Below are positions 17,867 through 26,066 of a DNA stretch of 55,875 nt, piece by piece; the stretch's first letter is position 1; the number at the start of each line of letters is the position of its first letter. Position numbers and translations under genes: made by a program. The notes below the pieces were generated by a model. It saw only the letters and a program-made list of their open reading frames with translations. It did no database searches and was not told where the DNA came from. Source of the DNA: Flavobacteriales bacterium (GTDB taxonomy: Bacteria; Bacteroidota; Bacteroidia; Flavobacteriales_D; Sanyastnellaceae); the NCBI GenBank assembly GCA_029245065.1, contig JAQWQB010000089.1, forward strand, positions 1-55,875, in the 5' to 3' direction.

Positions 17867-19644
17867 AAAAGTGGATAGGAAGTGTTCTGTTTCTAGGGCT
17901 AATGACCTCAGGTTATGCTCAATGTGAACAGCTAGTGTGGAGTGATGAATTCGACTCTCCTTCAATTGACTTAGACAATTGGTCTTTTGAAATAGGTGAT
18001 GGTTGTCCAGGGCTTTGTGGCTGGGGGAATGCTGAACTACAGTATTACACAGATAGTCAAGAAAACGCGTTCATAGAAGACGGAAAACTTATTATTCAAG
18101 GACAATACAACCCAGGAGATCAATTTGAATACACCAGTGCCCGATTGATTACTGAAGGGAAACAAACGTTTGCCTCAGGAAGAATAGAAGCACGTATCAA
18201 AATGCCTCAGGGACAAGGAATGTGGCCGGCCTTCTGGATGCTTCCGGAAGAAAGAAAGTATGGAAATTGGCCGCTCTCTGGAGAAATAGACATTACAGAA
18301 ATGGTGGGGTTTGATCCTGCTACAACACACGGTACCGTTCATTACGGACCGATGTGGCCCAACAATCAATTTACCGGTGAGTCAGCATCATTGTCTTTTG
18401 GCATTCTTGCAGATGACTTTCACACATACGCTGTAGAGTGGAGTGATGAAGAAATTAGATGGTTCATTGATGGTTCGTTGTTTTCAGTGAGAACAATATC
18501 GAATTTGGGAGATTTCCCATGGAGGTATGATCAGGAGTATTTTATCATCCTAAACCTCGCAATTGGTGGATATTGGCCAGGCTACCCTGACAACTCTACG
18601 TCGTTTCCTCAACGCATGGAAGTGGATTATGTGCGAGTTTACCAAAAAGCAGATGACACGTTTATTGTAGGACCTGATTTTGTTGCTGCAGAAGCACAAG
18701 GGATCGAATATACCGTTCCAACATTTGAAGGAGCAAGCTACAACTGGACAGCGACCAATGGAGAAGTGACGTCAGGACAGGGTTCTGAAGCGGTTACAGT
18801 TGATTGGCAAGAAGGTGAATCACAAGAAGTAACCGTTGCAATTTCATATGACGGCTGTACACAAAACGTTACTAGAGATGTTCAAGTTGGTGGAGTCTGT
18901 CAGACCGTTTTTGCCAATTTTGAAGATGTTCGAGAAGCTCAGTGGACATGGTTTAATGGGTCATACAGCGAATTAGGAGTTCCTTTTCCAGATGAAGTGA
19001 ATAGTAGTTTTTCATGCGCGAAATATACCCGCGGAACTGACGGTCAATCTGCCCTGAGAATGGGGATCGATGGGATTTCCAATTCCTTGGATTTCGAGTC
19101 TGGTGACAAGGTGCTTGCCATGAAGGTGTTAACCAATGCCCCGGTTGGAACGGTCTTAAAAATCTATTTGGAAAACCACCGAATGACAGGTTTTCCATCG
19201 TTGAATGGAAGAAGAAGCTCATTCACTGCTCAAACTTCAGCAACCCAAGAGTGGGAAACGCTGTACTTCACGTTCGAGCAAGTCATTGACATGAACGTAT
19301 CAGAGTTAGAGGTTAACCACCTTACGCTGCAGTCAACAGTGGCAGAAAATATTGCATACGTTTTTTACCTCGATGACATTTCGAGTTTCGAAAGTGACTG
19401 TATCACCATTGGACTAGAAGAAGTAGGGAACAAAACGTCTGCTTTGAATGTAGTTCCAAACGCTAATGGAATAGGTGTAATGGCAAACGAAACAGGAACG
19501 GTGTCCGTTTTCGGAATCACGGGACAACTCATCGCAAACCAGCAAATCAACGCATTCGAGCAAGAAGAGATTCAACTTCCCTCAGGAGCGTACATTGTCT
19601 CTTGGAACAATGGCGTCTCGAACCAAAAAGTAATCATCCAATGA
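17863..19644 (+). CDS. GH16 endo-beta-glucanase with PKD-like and binding-like modules
   Basis: The ATG at 17863 overlaps the GH3 stop and begins a signal peptide (MKKWIGSVLFLGLMTSGYAQ); the TTG nine bases earlier is not needed. The GH16 domain covers about 22-262, with the catalytic motif EIDITE giving Glu141 and Glu146. A PKD/Ig-like domain (about 265-345) and a module (about 348-515) similar to those in the protein at 6631 follow. The last 75 residues look like a T9SS type A sorting domain that is weakly conserved at its start (LNVVPNANGIGV) but normal at its end (LPSGAYIVSW ... QKVIIQ). Like the GH16 protein at 1484 it should cut beta-1,3 or mixed glucans, but here on the surface and inside the operon. 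Confidence 0.92.
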   Translation: MKKWIGSVLFLGLMTSGYAQCEQLVWSDEFDSPSIDLDNWSFEIGDGCPGLCGWGNAELQYYTDSQENAFIEDGKLIIQGQYNPGDQFEYTSARLITEGKQTFASGRIEARIKMPQGQGMWPAFWMLPEERKYGNWPLSGEIDITEMVGFDPATTHGTVHYGPMWPNNQFTGESASLSFGILADDFHTYAVEWSDEEIRWFIDGSLFSVRTISNLGDFPWRYDQEYFIILNLAIGGYWPGYPDNSTSFPQRMEVDYVRVYQKADDTFIVGPDFVAAEAQGIEYTVPTFEGASYNWTATNGEVTSGQGSEAVTVDWQEGESQEVTVAISYDGCTQNVTRDVQVGGVCQTVFANFEDVREAQWTWFNGSYSELGVPFPDEVNSSFSCAKYTRGTDGQSALRMGIDGISNSLDFESGDKVLAMKVLTNAPVGTVLKIYLENHRMTGFPSLNGRRSSFTAQTSATQEWETLYFTFEQVIDMNVSELEVNHLTLQSTVAENIAYVFYLDDISSFESDCITIGLEEVGNKTSALNVVPNANGIGVMANETGTVSVFGITGQLIANQQINAFEQEEIQLPSGAYIVSWNNGVSNQKVIIQ

Positions 19645-20909
19645 GATTTTTAGCAACATTTATTTGTCTTCTAGTTGTTTGCAGTGCACAAGCACAAGGA
19701 CCGGCTAAAGTAGAAATCAAGCAACAGAATGATCAGTGGACACTGTTGAAGAATGGTGAGCCTTACTACGTAAATGGCGCAGGAGGTCACGTGCGAATGG
19801 ATGTTGTTGTTGAATGCGGTGGTAATACCATTCGTACTTGGGGATTAGACAATGCGAAGCAAATCTTGGACGAAGCACACAGCCACGGATTAATGGTGAT
19901 GTTAGGACTTTGGATGGCACATGAACGCCATGGTTTTGACTACAGCGATGAATGGGCAGTTGAAGATCAGGTAATCGGGTTTACACAAGCCGTGAAAGAG
20001 TTGAAAGATCACCCAGCGCTGCTTCTTTGGGGAGTAGGGAATGAGGTTGACCTGTTTTACTCAGATTTGAATGTGTGGACAGCAACTGAACGAATTGCCG
20101 CTATGATTCATGAAGTAGATCCAAATCACCCAACGTGTGCCGTAACTGCAGGAATTGATGTGGCGGAAATTCAACTCATTCAATCCATGGCACCAAGTGT
20201 TGATATTTTAGGAATCAACACTTACGGTGGAATTGATGGACTGAGCACGCAAATTGACTTGTACGGATGGACAAAGCCTTATTTGGTAACAGAGTGGGGA
20301 CCAACAGGACACTGGGAAGTAGCAAAGACTTCTTGGGGAGCGCCAATTGAAGAAAGTAGTACAGAAAAAGCAACTGCCTACCACAACAGGTATTTACAGG
20401 GAATTGCTGCTGATAAAGAGCAGTGCATGGGGTCTTTTGTGTTCCATTGGGGGCAGAAACAAGAAACAACACCTACCTGGTACGGAGTATTTTTGGAGTC
20501 TGGAGAAAAAACGCAAGCCATTGATGTTTTGCACACGGTTTGGAGTGGAAAAGAACCTTCAACCAAAGCTCCGGAGATCAGTGTTTACAAGATCAATGGG
20601 AGTACTAAGGAAGACGGGCCTAAGCTAGCTGGAGGGCAAAAAGTGAAGGTAGAATTGGAATATTCAGATGCCGATAACGATGTAACTGCCGTGGATTGGG
20701 AACTGCTTCCAGAAAGTACAGATATCAAGGCTGGGGGAGACGTTGAAGAACGACCTGATGCCATTGCTGGAGCTGTGACCTACTCTATGACCTCTGGAGC
20801 GGCCACGTTAGACGTGCCAGCTGTTTCAGGACCATACCGCCTCTTTGTTTACGTTAGAGATAAAGACGGTAAAGTGGCTACTTCAAATATTCCTTTCTGG
20901 GTAGATTAA
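19641..20909 (+). CDS. Clan GH-A glycoside hydrolase, possibly GH158 endo-beta-1,3-glucanase
   Basis: The ATG at 19641 overlaps the preceding stop and starts a signal peptide (MRFLATFICLLVVCSAQAQ). Residues about 20-310 form a TIM barrel of the GH-A type: WGVGNE supplies the acid/base Glu135 after strand 4 and LVTEWG supplies the nucleophile Glu218 after strand 7. An Ig-like domain (about 320-422) follows. Size, Glu spacing and domain order fit GH158, known from a gut Bacteroides beta-1,3-glucan locus, but members of GH2, GH5 or GH17 share the barrel and I cannot assign the family with certainty. It is the last gene of the operon and its stop overlaps the convergent sensor kinase gene by 4 bases. 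Confidence 0.75.
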   Translation: MRFLATFICLLVVCSAQAQGPAKVEIKQQNDQWTLLKNGEPYYVNGAGGHVRMDVVVECGGNTIRTWGLDNAKQILDEAHSHGLMVMLGLWMAHERHGFDYSDEWAVEDQVIGFTQAVKELKDHPALLLWGVGNEVDLFYSDLNVWTATERIAAMIHEVDPNHPTCAVTAGIDVAEIQLIQSMAPSVDILGINTYGGIDGLSTQIDLYGWTKPYLVTEWGPTGHWEVAKTSWGAPIEESSTEKATAYHNRYLQGIAADKEQCMGSFVFHWGQKQETTPTWYGVFLESGEKTQAIDVLHTVWSGKEPSTKAPEISVYKINGSTKEDGPKLAGGQKVKVELEYSDADNDVTAVDWELLPESTDIKAGGDVEERPDAIAGAVTYSMTSGAATLDVPAVSGPYRLFVYVRDKDGKVATSNIPFWVD

Positions 20910-23900
20910 GCGTGTCCTAATCGGCCAAGAACTTCTATCAATTCTTCGGGTTTGAAAGGTTTGGTGATGAAGGTATCCATTCCGGCATCAATCACCTTGT
21001 CTTTCGATTGCGTCAATGCAGATGCCGTCAGTGCCACGATAGGAATATGTTTGTTCAACCCTTTCTCTTTTTCACGAATGCACTTTGTGGCATCAATTCC
21101 GTCCATTTCAGGCATTTGAAGGTCCATTAGGATAACATCAAAGTCTTCTTTTTCCCACATGGCGACGGCTTCTAAACCGTTTTTGGCGACCTTAAACTCA
21201 ACGTCCCATAGCTTCAAAAAGCTTGTAGCAACCATGATGTTCATGTCGTTGTCTTCAGCAAGGAGAATTTTGAGTCCCTTGATGTCTGACGAATTTTCCT
21301 TTTCCAACGGCGTTTCAATCACGCAACCTTGACGGGTTTCCAGCCAAACTTCGAAGATGAAGCTTGTTCCTTTGCCTTCTTCACTCTCGATTCGAATGTC
21401 GCCCCCCATTATTTCCAAAGTACGCTTTACAATAGCCAGCCCCAATCCGGTTCCGCCGTACATTCTGGTGGTGGAAGAATTGGCTTGCGTGAAGGATTCA
21501 AATACAAGAGCTTGTTTGTCTTTTGGGATACCAATCCCCGAATCCTGCACTTCGATGGATAGTAATGTTAAGTTTTCGTTTTCAGCAACTTTCTTCACTT
21601 TCGTTACCACACCTCCTTTCGAAGTAAACTTAATGGCATTCGATAAAAGGTTCATGATCACTTGACTCATTCGAGTTGAATCCATTTCAACCAAATCAGG
21701 TACATCTTCAGCTACCTCCCAATCAAGTCCAATTTCTTTTTGCTTGGCCTGAACACCTATGCTCATATGCACATTCCGCATGAACTGTCTAATGCCTATG
21801 GTTCTGTTTTCTAACTCAAGCTTCCCAGATTCAATTTTGTTGTAATCGAGAATATCGTTGAGGATGCCCAATAAGTTTGTCGCCGAAAACTTCAGCGACT
21901 CCATCTTTTCGGTCTGATCATCATCCAGGCTTGATTCCAACATCAAGTGAGAAATACCAATAACAGCGTTCATCGGCGTTCTAATTTCATGGCTCATGGT
22001 ACTCAGGAATTGACTTTTAGCCAAGGCTGAACGTTCTGCTACATCTTTTGCCAATTCGAGCTCTGAAGTTCGCTCTTGAACCAAGTTGGAAAGCCTGATT
22101 TCTCTTTTCTTGTAACGATACCTTTGCAAGAATATGACAAGCAGTCCTAGCGTAGTGAGTAAGACAGTTGCGAAAACAATGAACCAAGTAGAGAAATACC
22201 ATACTACGTTCGTCCTAATAGGAAGAATGGTGGTATCACTCCAAAGGTGGTTTCCTTTTTTCAAGGCCTGAACCTCCAAAGTGTAGTTTCCTTCGCTCAA
22301 GTGATTTACTATAATTCCGTTCCCCAACTCAGGGTTAGACCATTCCTCAGAAAGGGTCGGTATTCGCCAACGGTATTCAACATGCCTCTCTGGGTATTCC
22401 GGAGCACGAAAATCAATTTTCAACATGTCTTGCGTGTCGATTTCTACTTTTGAAACCAACTCAATATTTTCACCACTTCTATTTAGCGAGACAATGATAG
22501 GGGCAGAACTCTTCTCTGGAATAAGATCAATAGGCATGTAAGCGAGTCCATTGTTCGTTGCTACCCAAAGGGCATTGTCGTGAGTTAGAAGCCCTCGGTA
22601 TTGTTGGGTTTTAGCAGGTAGTCCTTGCTTGGCATCGAAAATGAGTTGACTGCGCTCGTCGATTCGAATGAGACCAACACTGGCGCCAACCCAAAGTGCT
22701 TTTTCTGTAGCCGAGATACTTTTGATCTCTTCATCGGTAAGTCTGCCAAGAGAAAACCGATCCAAGTTCTGGTCGTGCAATGTTAACAGACCAAAATTAC
22801 TAGCCAGCCAAACGCTGTCATTGCGAAATGAAAGGTCATTTACTTTCAGTGGAAGATTGTGGTCAAAGTTGAGTGGTTCACTCACATTGATAAATCGTTC
22901 GGTATCTTCACTGTACTTGAAAAGGTAACTCTCGTCGCCATAAGCGCCACAATAAACAGTGCCATCGGGGCTTGTTCTCAAAACGGTCGGGTCAGCTGTC
23001 AACCCATCGTCTTCGCCCAACATAAAGTAGCTAAATTCAGAAAGCATGCAAATGATTTCTGGGTTCCCTTCTTGTAGGCACCAAACCCTTCCTGAGTTAT
23101 CAATTTCAACCTCGTGAATACCATTCCCACTGCGGCTGAAGTTCTGAATCATACGCGCCCCATAGTCAGTCTTTTTGTACACTTTACCTCGGTCGTCTGT
23201 GAAGAAAGTGTTTTGGTTGATTTCAAAGGAGCACAGCACTTTGTTGTTGTGATGATGAATTTGTTCTGGTAATTTGTCGGGCGCTACTCTGATTAAATTA
23301 TTTCCTTGCGAAATTAATACTGACTCATTTTCCGAAGCACTTAAATCAGCAATAAATGAAAAGGAATTCAGCGTGCTCACTTGCTGAAAGGACTGTGGTT
23401 CAAGGAAGAAAAGCCCCTCGTCAGAACTAACCCACATTTCGTCTCCAAAACTATTGATATGGTTTACGGAGCCAACCACCTTAGCATCAAACAACGTGGT
23501 AACCAGTGAGTCTTTTTGCGTGGACTTTTGAAGAATACCTTGTGCCCAACTCCCAAAGAATAAATTCTCTTCGAACCATGCAAAATGGCTAGATTCCATA
23601 TCAGCTAAAAGACTCACGTCGCTCGTATCTTGACCATTCCAAGAATAAAGACCACTTGAAGTGCCGAAGTAAATCTTGCCATCGTGATCCATCGCATGAT
23701 TTACTTGACCAATTCCTTTCAATGTGTTGATTTCCTCAAAATGGTTTTTCTCCGGCGAAAGTTTGTAGGCACTTCCTTTCTGAGCAAATACAAAAACGTC
23801 CCCCGCCAGCTCTACCATGCACCCGGCTCTTAGGAAACATTCAGACGTATTCATTTTTCCAAATTCATAGTAGTCCCATTCATCTTTATAAAAACGCCCT

Positions 23901-24340
23901 ATTCCGAAATCATCGGAAACCCAAATGCTGCCATCATTTCCGGGTGAGATTGATTTGGGATAACATAAGTGATCTTTTTTCATTTCTGTAGAACCAGGAA
24001 TGACCAAGTTTATTTCGGCTGTAGTGGGGGTGTAATCAATTTGATACAAGCCTAAATCGGTAACGGCATAAAGTTCTCCCGAAGGCAGGCATTCGACCCA
24101 TTTTATATAACGGCTTGTAAACTCTTCTTGATAGACATCGAAAGAAGCACCGTTGAATCGATAGAGACCGTCGTCTGTTGCAGCCCAAATAAAACCAAGG
24201 GAATCGCGGGCAGAACATTTAACAAGTTCATTGTCTAGTCCATGCTCACTGTTGAAGTGATGGAGTGCAAACTGGGCGTTGACCGAGCCGATGTAGCTCA
24301 GAAAACCGATGAGGTAGAGATATTTCGAGAGTAATTGCAT
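20906..24340 (-). CDS. Beta-propeller hybrid histidine kinase with receiver, no DNA-binding domain
   Basis: The 1144-residue protein begins with a signal peptide (ending SVNAQ). Regulator-propeller repeats follow (about 25-630), then a Y_Y_Y domain (about 640-715), one membrane helix near 720-745, a HisKA domain with MSHEIRTPMN (His784), a HATPase domain with DSGIGIPKDK and GGTGLGLAI, and a C-terminal receiver with ILMDLQMPEMDG (Asp1073). Bacteroides hybrid sensors normally end with an AraC-type domain; this one stops after the receiver. It must pass the signal to another protein. It flanks the glucan operon on the opposite side from the LuxR-type sensor. Confidence 0.93.
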   Translation of the reverse strand: MQLLSKYLYLIGFLSYIGSVNAQFALHHFNSEHGLDNELVKCSARDSLGFIWAATDDGLYRFNGASFDVYQEEFTSRYIKWVECLPSGELYAVTDLGLYQIDYTPTTAEINLVIPGSTEMKKDHLCYPKSISPGNDGSIWVSDDFGIGRFYKDEWDYYEFGKMNTSECFLRAGCMVELAGDVFVFAQKGSAYKLSPEKNHFEEINTLKGIGQVNHAMDHDGKIYFGTSSGLYSWNGQDTSDVSLLADMESSHFAWFEENLFFGSWAQGILQKSTQKDSLVTTLFDAKVVGSVNHINSFGDEMWVSSDEGLFFLEPQSFQQVSTLNSFSFIADLSASENESVLISQGNNLIRVAPDKLPEQIHHHNNKVLCSFEINQNTFFTDDRGKVYKKTDYGARMIQNFSRSGNGIHEVEIDNSGRVWCLQEGNPEIICMLSEFSYFMLGEDDGLTADPTVLRTSPDGTVYCGAYGDESYLFKYSEDTERFINVSEPLNFDHNLPLKVNDLSFRNDSVWLASNFGLLTLHDQNLDRFSLGRLTDEEIKSISATEKALWVGASVGLIRIDERSQLIFDAKQGLPAKTQQYRGLLTHDNALWVATNNGLAYMPIDLIPEKSSAPIIVSLNRSGENIELVSKVEIDTQDMLKIDFRAPEYPERHVEYRWRIPTLSEEWSNPELGNGIIVNHLSEGNYTLEVQALKKGNHLWSDTTILPIRTNVVWYFSTWFIVFATVLLTTLGLLVIFLQRYRYKKREIRLSNLVQERTSELELAKDVAERSALAKSQFLSTMSHEIRTPMNAVIGISHLMLESSLDDDQTEKMESLKFSATNLLGILNDILDYNKIESGKLELENRTIGIRQFMRNVHMSIGVQAKQKEIGLDWEVAEDVPDLVEMDSTRMSQVIMNLLSNAIKFTSKGGVVTKVKKVAENENLTLLSIEVQDSGIGIPKDKQALVFESFTQANSSTTRMYGGTGLGLAIVKRTLEIMGGDIRIESEEGKGTSFIFEVWLETRQGCVIETPLEKENSSDIKGLKILLAEDNDMNIMVATSFLKLWDVEFKVAKNGLEAVAMWEKEDFDVILMDLQMPEMDGIDATKCIREKEKGLNKHIPIVALTASALTQSKDKVIDAGMDTFITKPFKPEELIEVLGRLGHA

Positions 24341-24344
24341 AGTT

Positions 24345-24352
24345 CGAAAATA
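24345..24352 (-). promoter_or_regulatory. Candidate -7 box (TATTTTCG) of the sensor kinase gene
   Basis: Read on the minus strand this is TATTTTCG, one base off the Bacteroidota -7 consensus TAnnTTTG. It ends four bases before the ATG at 24340, which would give a leaderless or almost leaderless transcript. No TTG at the -33 distance is visible. Confidence 0.35.
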
Positions 24353-24421
24353 GAACAGGCATTATTCTGACATTATAAGACGAAAGCGGAAAGGTCTGTG
24401 GTTCATTTCTGACAGATGAAC

Positions 24422-24447
24422 AAAAGCCACCCTCGTTGGCTTTTTTT
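24422..24447 (+). terminator. Terminator-like hairpin in a divergent gap
   Basis: The arms 24422-24429 and 24437-24444 form an 8-bp stem (AAAAGCCA / TGGCTTTT) with a 7-base loop; the second arm runs into a T tract ending at 24447. It lies between two divergent genes and upstream of the ribA promoter, so no annotated gene reads into it. A second small inverted repeat, GTTCAT/ATGAAC, sits directly upstream (24401-24406 and 24416-24421). Together they may form the 3' part of a short untranslated RNA. Confidence 0.65.
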
Positions 24448-24462
24448 GTAGAACATCCAATC

Positions 24463-24490
24463 TTGACTCGACGCAGAAAATGTACCTTTG
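24463..24490 (+). promoter_or_regulatory. ribA promoter (TTG - 17 bases - TACCTTTG)
   Basis: TTG at 24463-24465 and TACCTTTG at 24483-24490 are separated by 17 bases, a full match to the Bacteroidota housekeeping promoter (TTG / TAnnTTTG). The start of transcription is expected near 24495, about 30 bases before the ribA ATG. Confidence 0.75.
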
Positions 24491-24526
24491 TGAGAACAAA
24501 ATAATGTTGTAAACAGTTCCTATCAC

Positions 24527-25117
24527 ATGAGTATAGACAAACTGGCTGAAACACGCATACCTACAGTTCACGGTGAATTTCAAATGTTGGCTTTCACAAG
24601 TGAGTTTTCTGAATTCCCCCATTTGGCAATGGTCTCAGGTGAGATTGATTCCAATGACGTTATTAATGTGCGCATTCATTCTGAGTGTATGACAGGGGAC
24701 GTTTTCGGAAGTGTTCGCTGTGATTGTGGAGAACAATTGGATACATCCATGGACTTCTTTGGTCAAAATGGAGGGGTGTTGCTTTACCTCAGACAAGAGG
24801 GTAGAGGAATAGGCTTGGTAAACAAGATGAAGGCCTATAATTTTCAGGACGAAGGGATGGATACGATCAAAGCGAATCATGCACTTGGTTTTCATACGGA
24901 CCTAAGGGATTTCACTCCAGCCATAGAAATGCTCAAAGCAATGGGGATTTCCAGAATTAACCTTTTCACCAACAACCCTGAAAAAGTAGCTTCATTTGAA
25001 ACATCAGGAATTGAAGTTGTAGAGCGAAAGGCGTTGGAAATTGACCCACGAAAAGAGAATGAAGCTTACCTCAGAGCGAAACTAGAAGGAATGGGGCATT
25101 TTCTACAAAAACTATAA
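24527..25117 (+). CDS. ribA: GTP cyclohydrolase II
   Basis: The enzyme opens GTP in the first step of riboflavin synthesis in the cytoplasm. The zinc site is clear: HSECMTGDVFGSVRCDCG supplies the three Cys. The family motifs LRQEGRGIGLVNK (nucleotide and catalytic Arg region) and TNNPEK follow. At 196 residues it is the complete single-domain form; many Bacteroidota carry a fused RibBA instead, so the dihydroxybutanone-phosphate synthase must be encoded elsewhere. It has its own promoter and converges on the next gene with a gap of 4 bases. Unrelated to the glucan locus in function. Confidence 0.96.
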   Translation: MSIDKLAETRIPTVHGEFQMLAFTSEFSEFPHLAMVSGEIDSNDVINVRIHSECMTGDVFGSVRCDCGEQLDTSMDFFGQNGGVLLYLRQEGRGIGLVNKMKAYNFQDEGMDTIKANHALGFHTDLRDFTPAIEMLKAMGISRINLFTNNPEKVASFETSGIEVVERKALEIDPRKENEAYLRAKLEGMGHFLQKL

Positions 25118-25121
25118 CAGA

Positions 25122-26024
25122 TCAGAAGTACAATGCTTGAGCAATTCGAAAGGTGTTGGCGTGTGCTTCAATGATGTACCTGATGTCTTCTGAATACCCC
25201 CCACCCATGGCTGCTGTTACGGGAATTTGATTGGAATGACAGATCCCAAGAACCATTTCATCTCGTTTTTTACACCCCTGCATAGACAATCCTAGTCGGC
25301 CCAACTTATCTGTTGACAGCACATCCACCCCGCATTGGTAGAAGATAAAATCAGGAGCCACACGATCCACCGCATCCTTTAAATGCCTGTCAAGCAAGGC
25401 TAAGTAATGTTGATCATCGATACCGTCAGGTACACCAATGTCCAGGTCACTTTTTTCCTTGTGCATGGGGTAATTCTTTTCTCCGTGCATTGAAAAAGTA
25501 AATACCTGTTCGTTTCCGCTGAAAATTTCAGCCGTGCCGTTCCCTTGGTGAACGTCTAAATCTACAATTAGAATCTTTTGAGCGAGTTGCTCATTGAGCA
25601 AATGATTTGATGCGAGTGCGATGTCGTTCAGCAAACAAAAGCCTTCGCCTCTGTTCGTAAAGGAATGATGCGTTCCACCCGCAATATTCATTGAAACGCC
25701 ATGTTCCAAAGCAAAAAGGGCACAATCAACAGTTCCTTGCATGATGACACGTTCTCGTTGTACCAATCGCTCCGAAAGGGGAAAGCCCGTTTTTCGTTCT
25801 TCAGCTCTGGTCAAGTTTTGTTCCTTGAGTTTTTGCCAATAAATGTTGTCGTGGGTGGTTAAGATTGCTTCTTCTGTGAGCGGACCAGGAGCAAAAAAGT
25901 TGCTAGCTGCTAGCGTGCCTTCGTGCATTAATTGACGAGGCAACAGATCGTACTTTTCCATTGGGAATCGATGTCCTTCAGGAAGGTCGTGGGCATAACA
26001 GGCGTGGTGAGCAACGTAAAACAT
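25122..26024 (-). CDS. Histone-deacetylase-family zinc hydrolase
   Basis: The ATG at 26024 starts the protein (MFYVAHHACYAHDLPEGHRF); an upstream TTG at 26045 is less likely. The 300 residues show the arginase/deacetylase fold hallmarks: GGTHHSF with the two active-site His, DLDVHQGNGT with the zinc-binding Asp and His, and the later CGVDVLSTDKLGRLGLS with the second Asp. In bacteria this family includes acetoin-utilisation proteins and polyamine or acyl-lysine deacetylases, so the substrate stays open. It lies 42 bases after the frameshifted secreted-protein gene and may be on the same transcript. Confidence 0.9.
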   Translation of the reverse strand: MFYVAHHACYAHDLPEGHRFPMEKYDLLPRQLMHEGTLAASNFFAPGPLTEEAILTTHDNIYWQKLKEQNLTRAEERKTGFPLSERLVQRERVIMQGTVDCALFALEHGVSMNIAGGTHHSFTNRGEGFCLLNDIALASNHLLNEQLAQKILIVDLDVHQGNGTAEIFSGNEQVFTFSMHGEKNYPMHKEKSDLDIGVPDGIDDQHYLALLDRHLKDAVDRVAPDFIFYQCGVDVLSTDKLGRLGLSMQGCKKRDEMVLGICHSNQIPVTAAMGGGYSEDIRYIIEAHANTFRIAQALYF

Positions 26025-26066
26025 AGGTCCTTGTACCAGATACAATACGGCAAAGGTAAAATTGTT

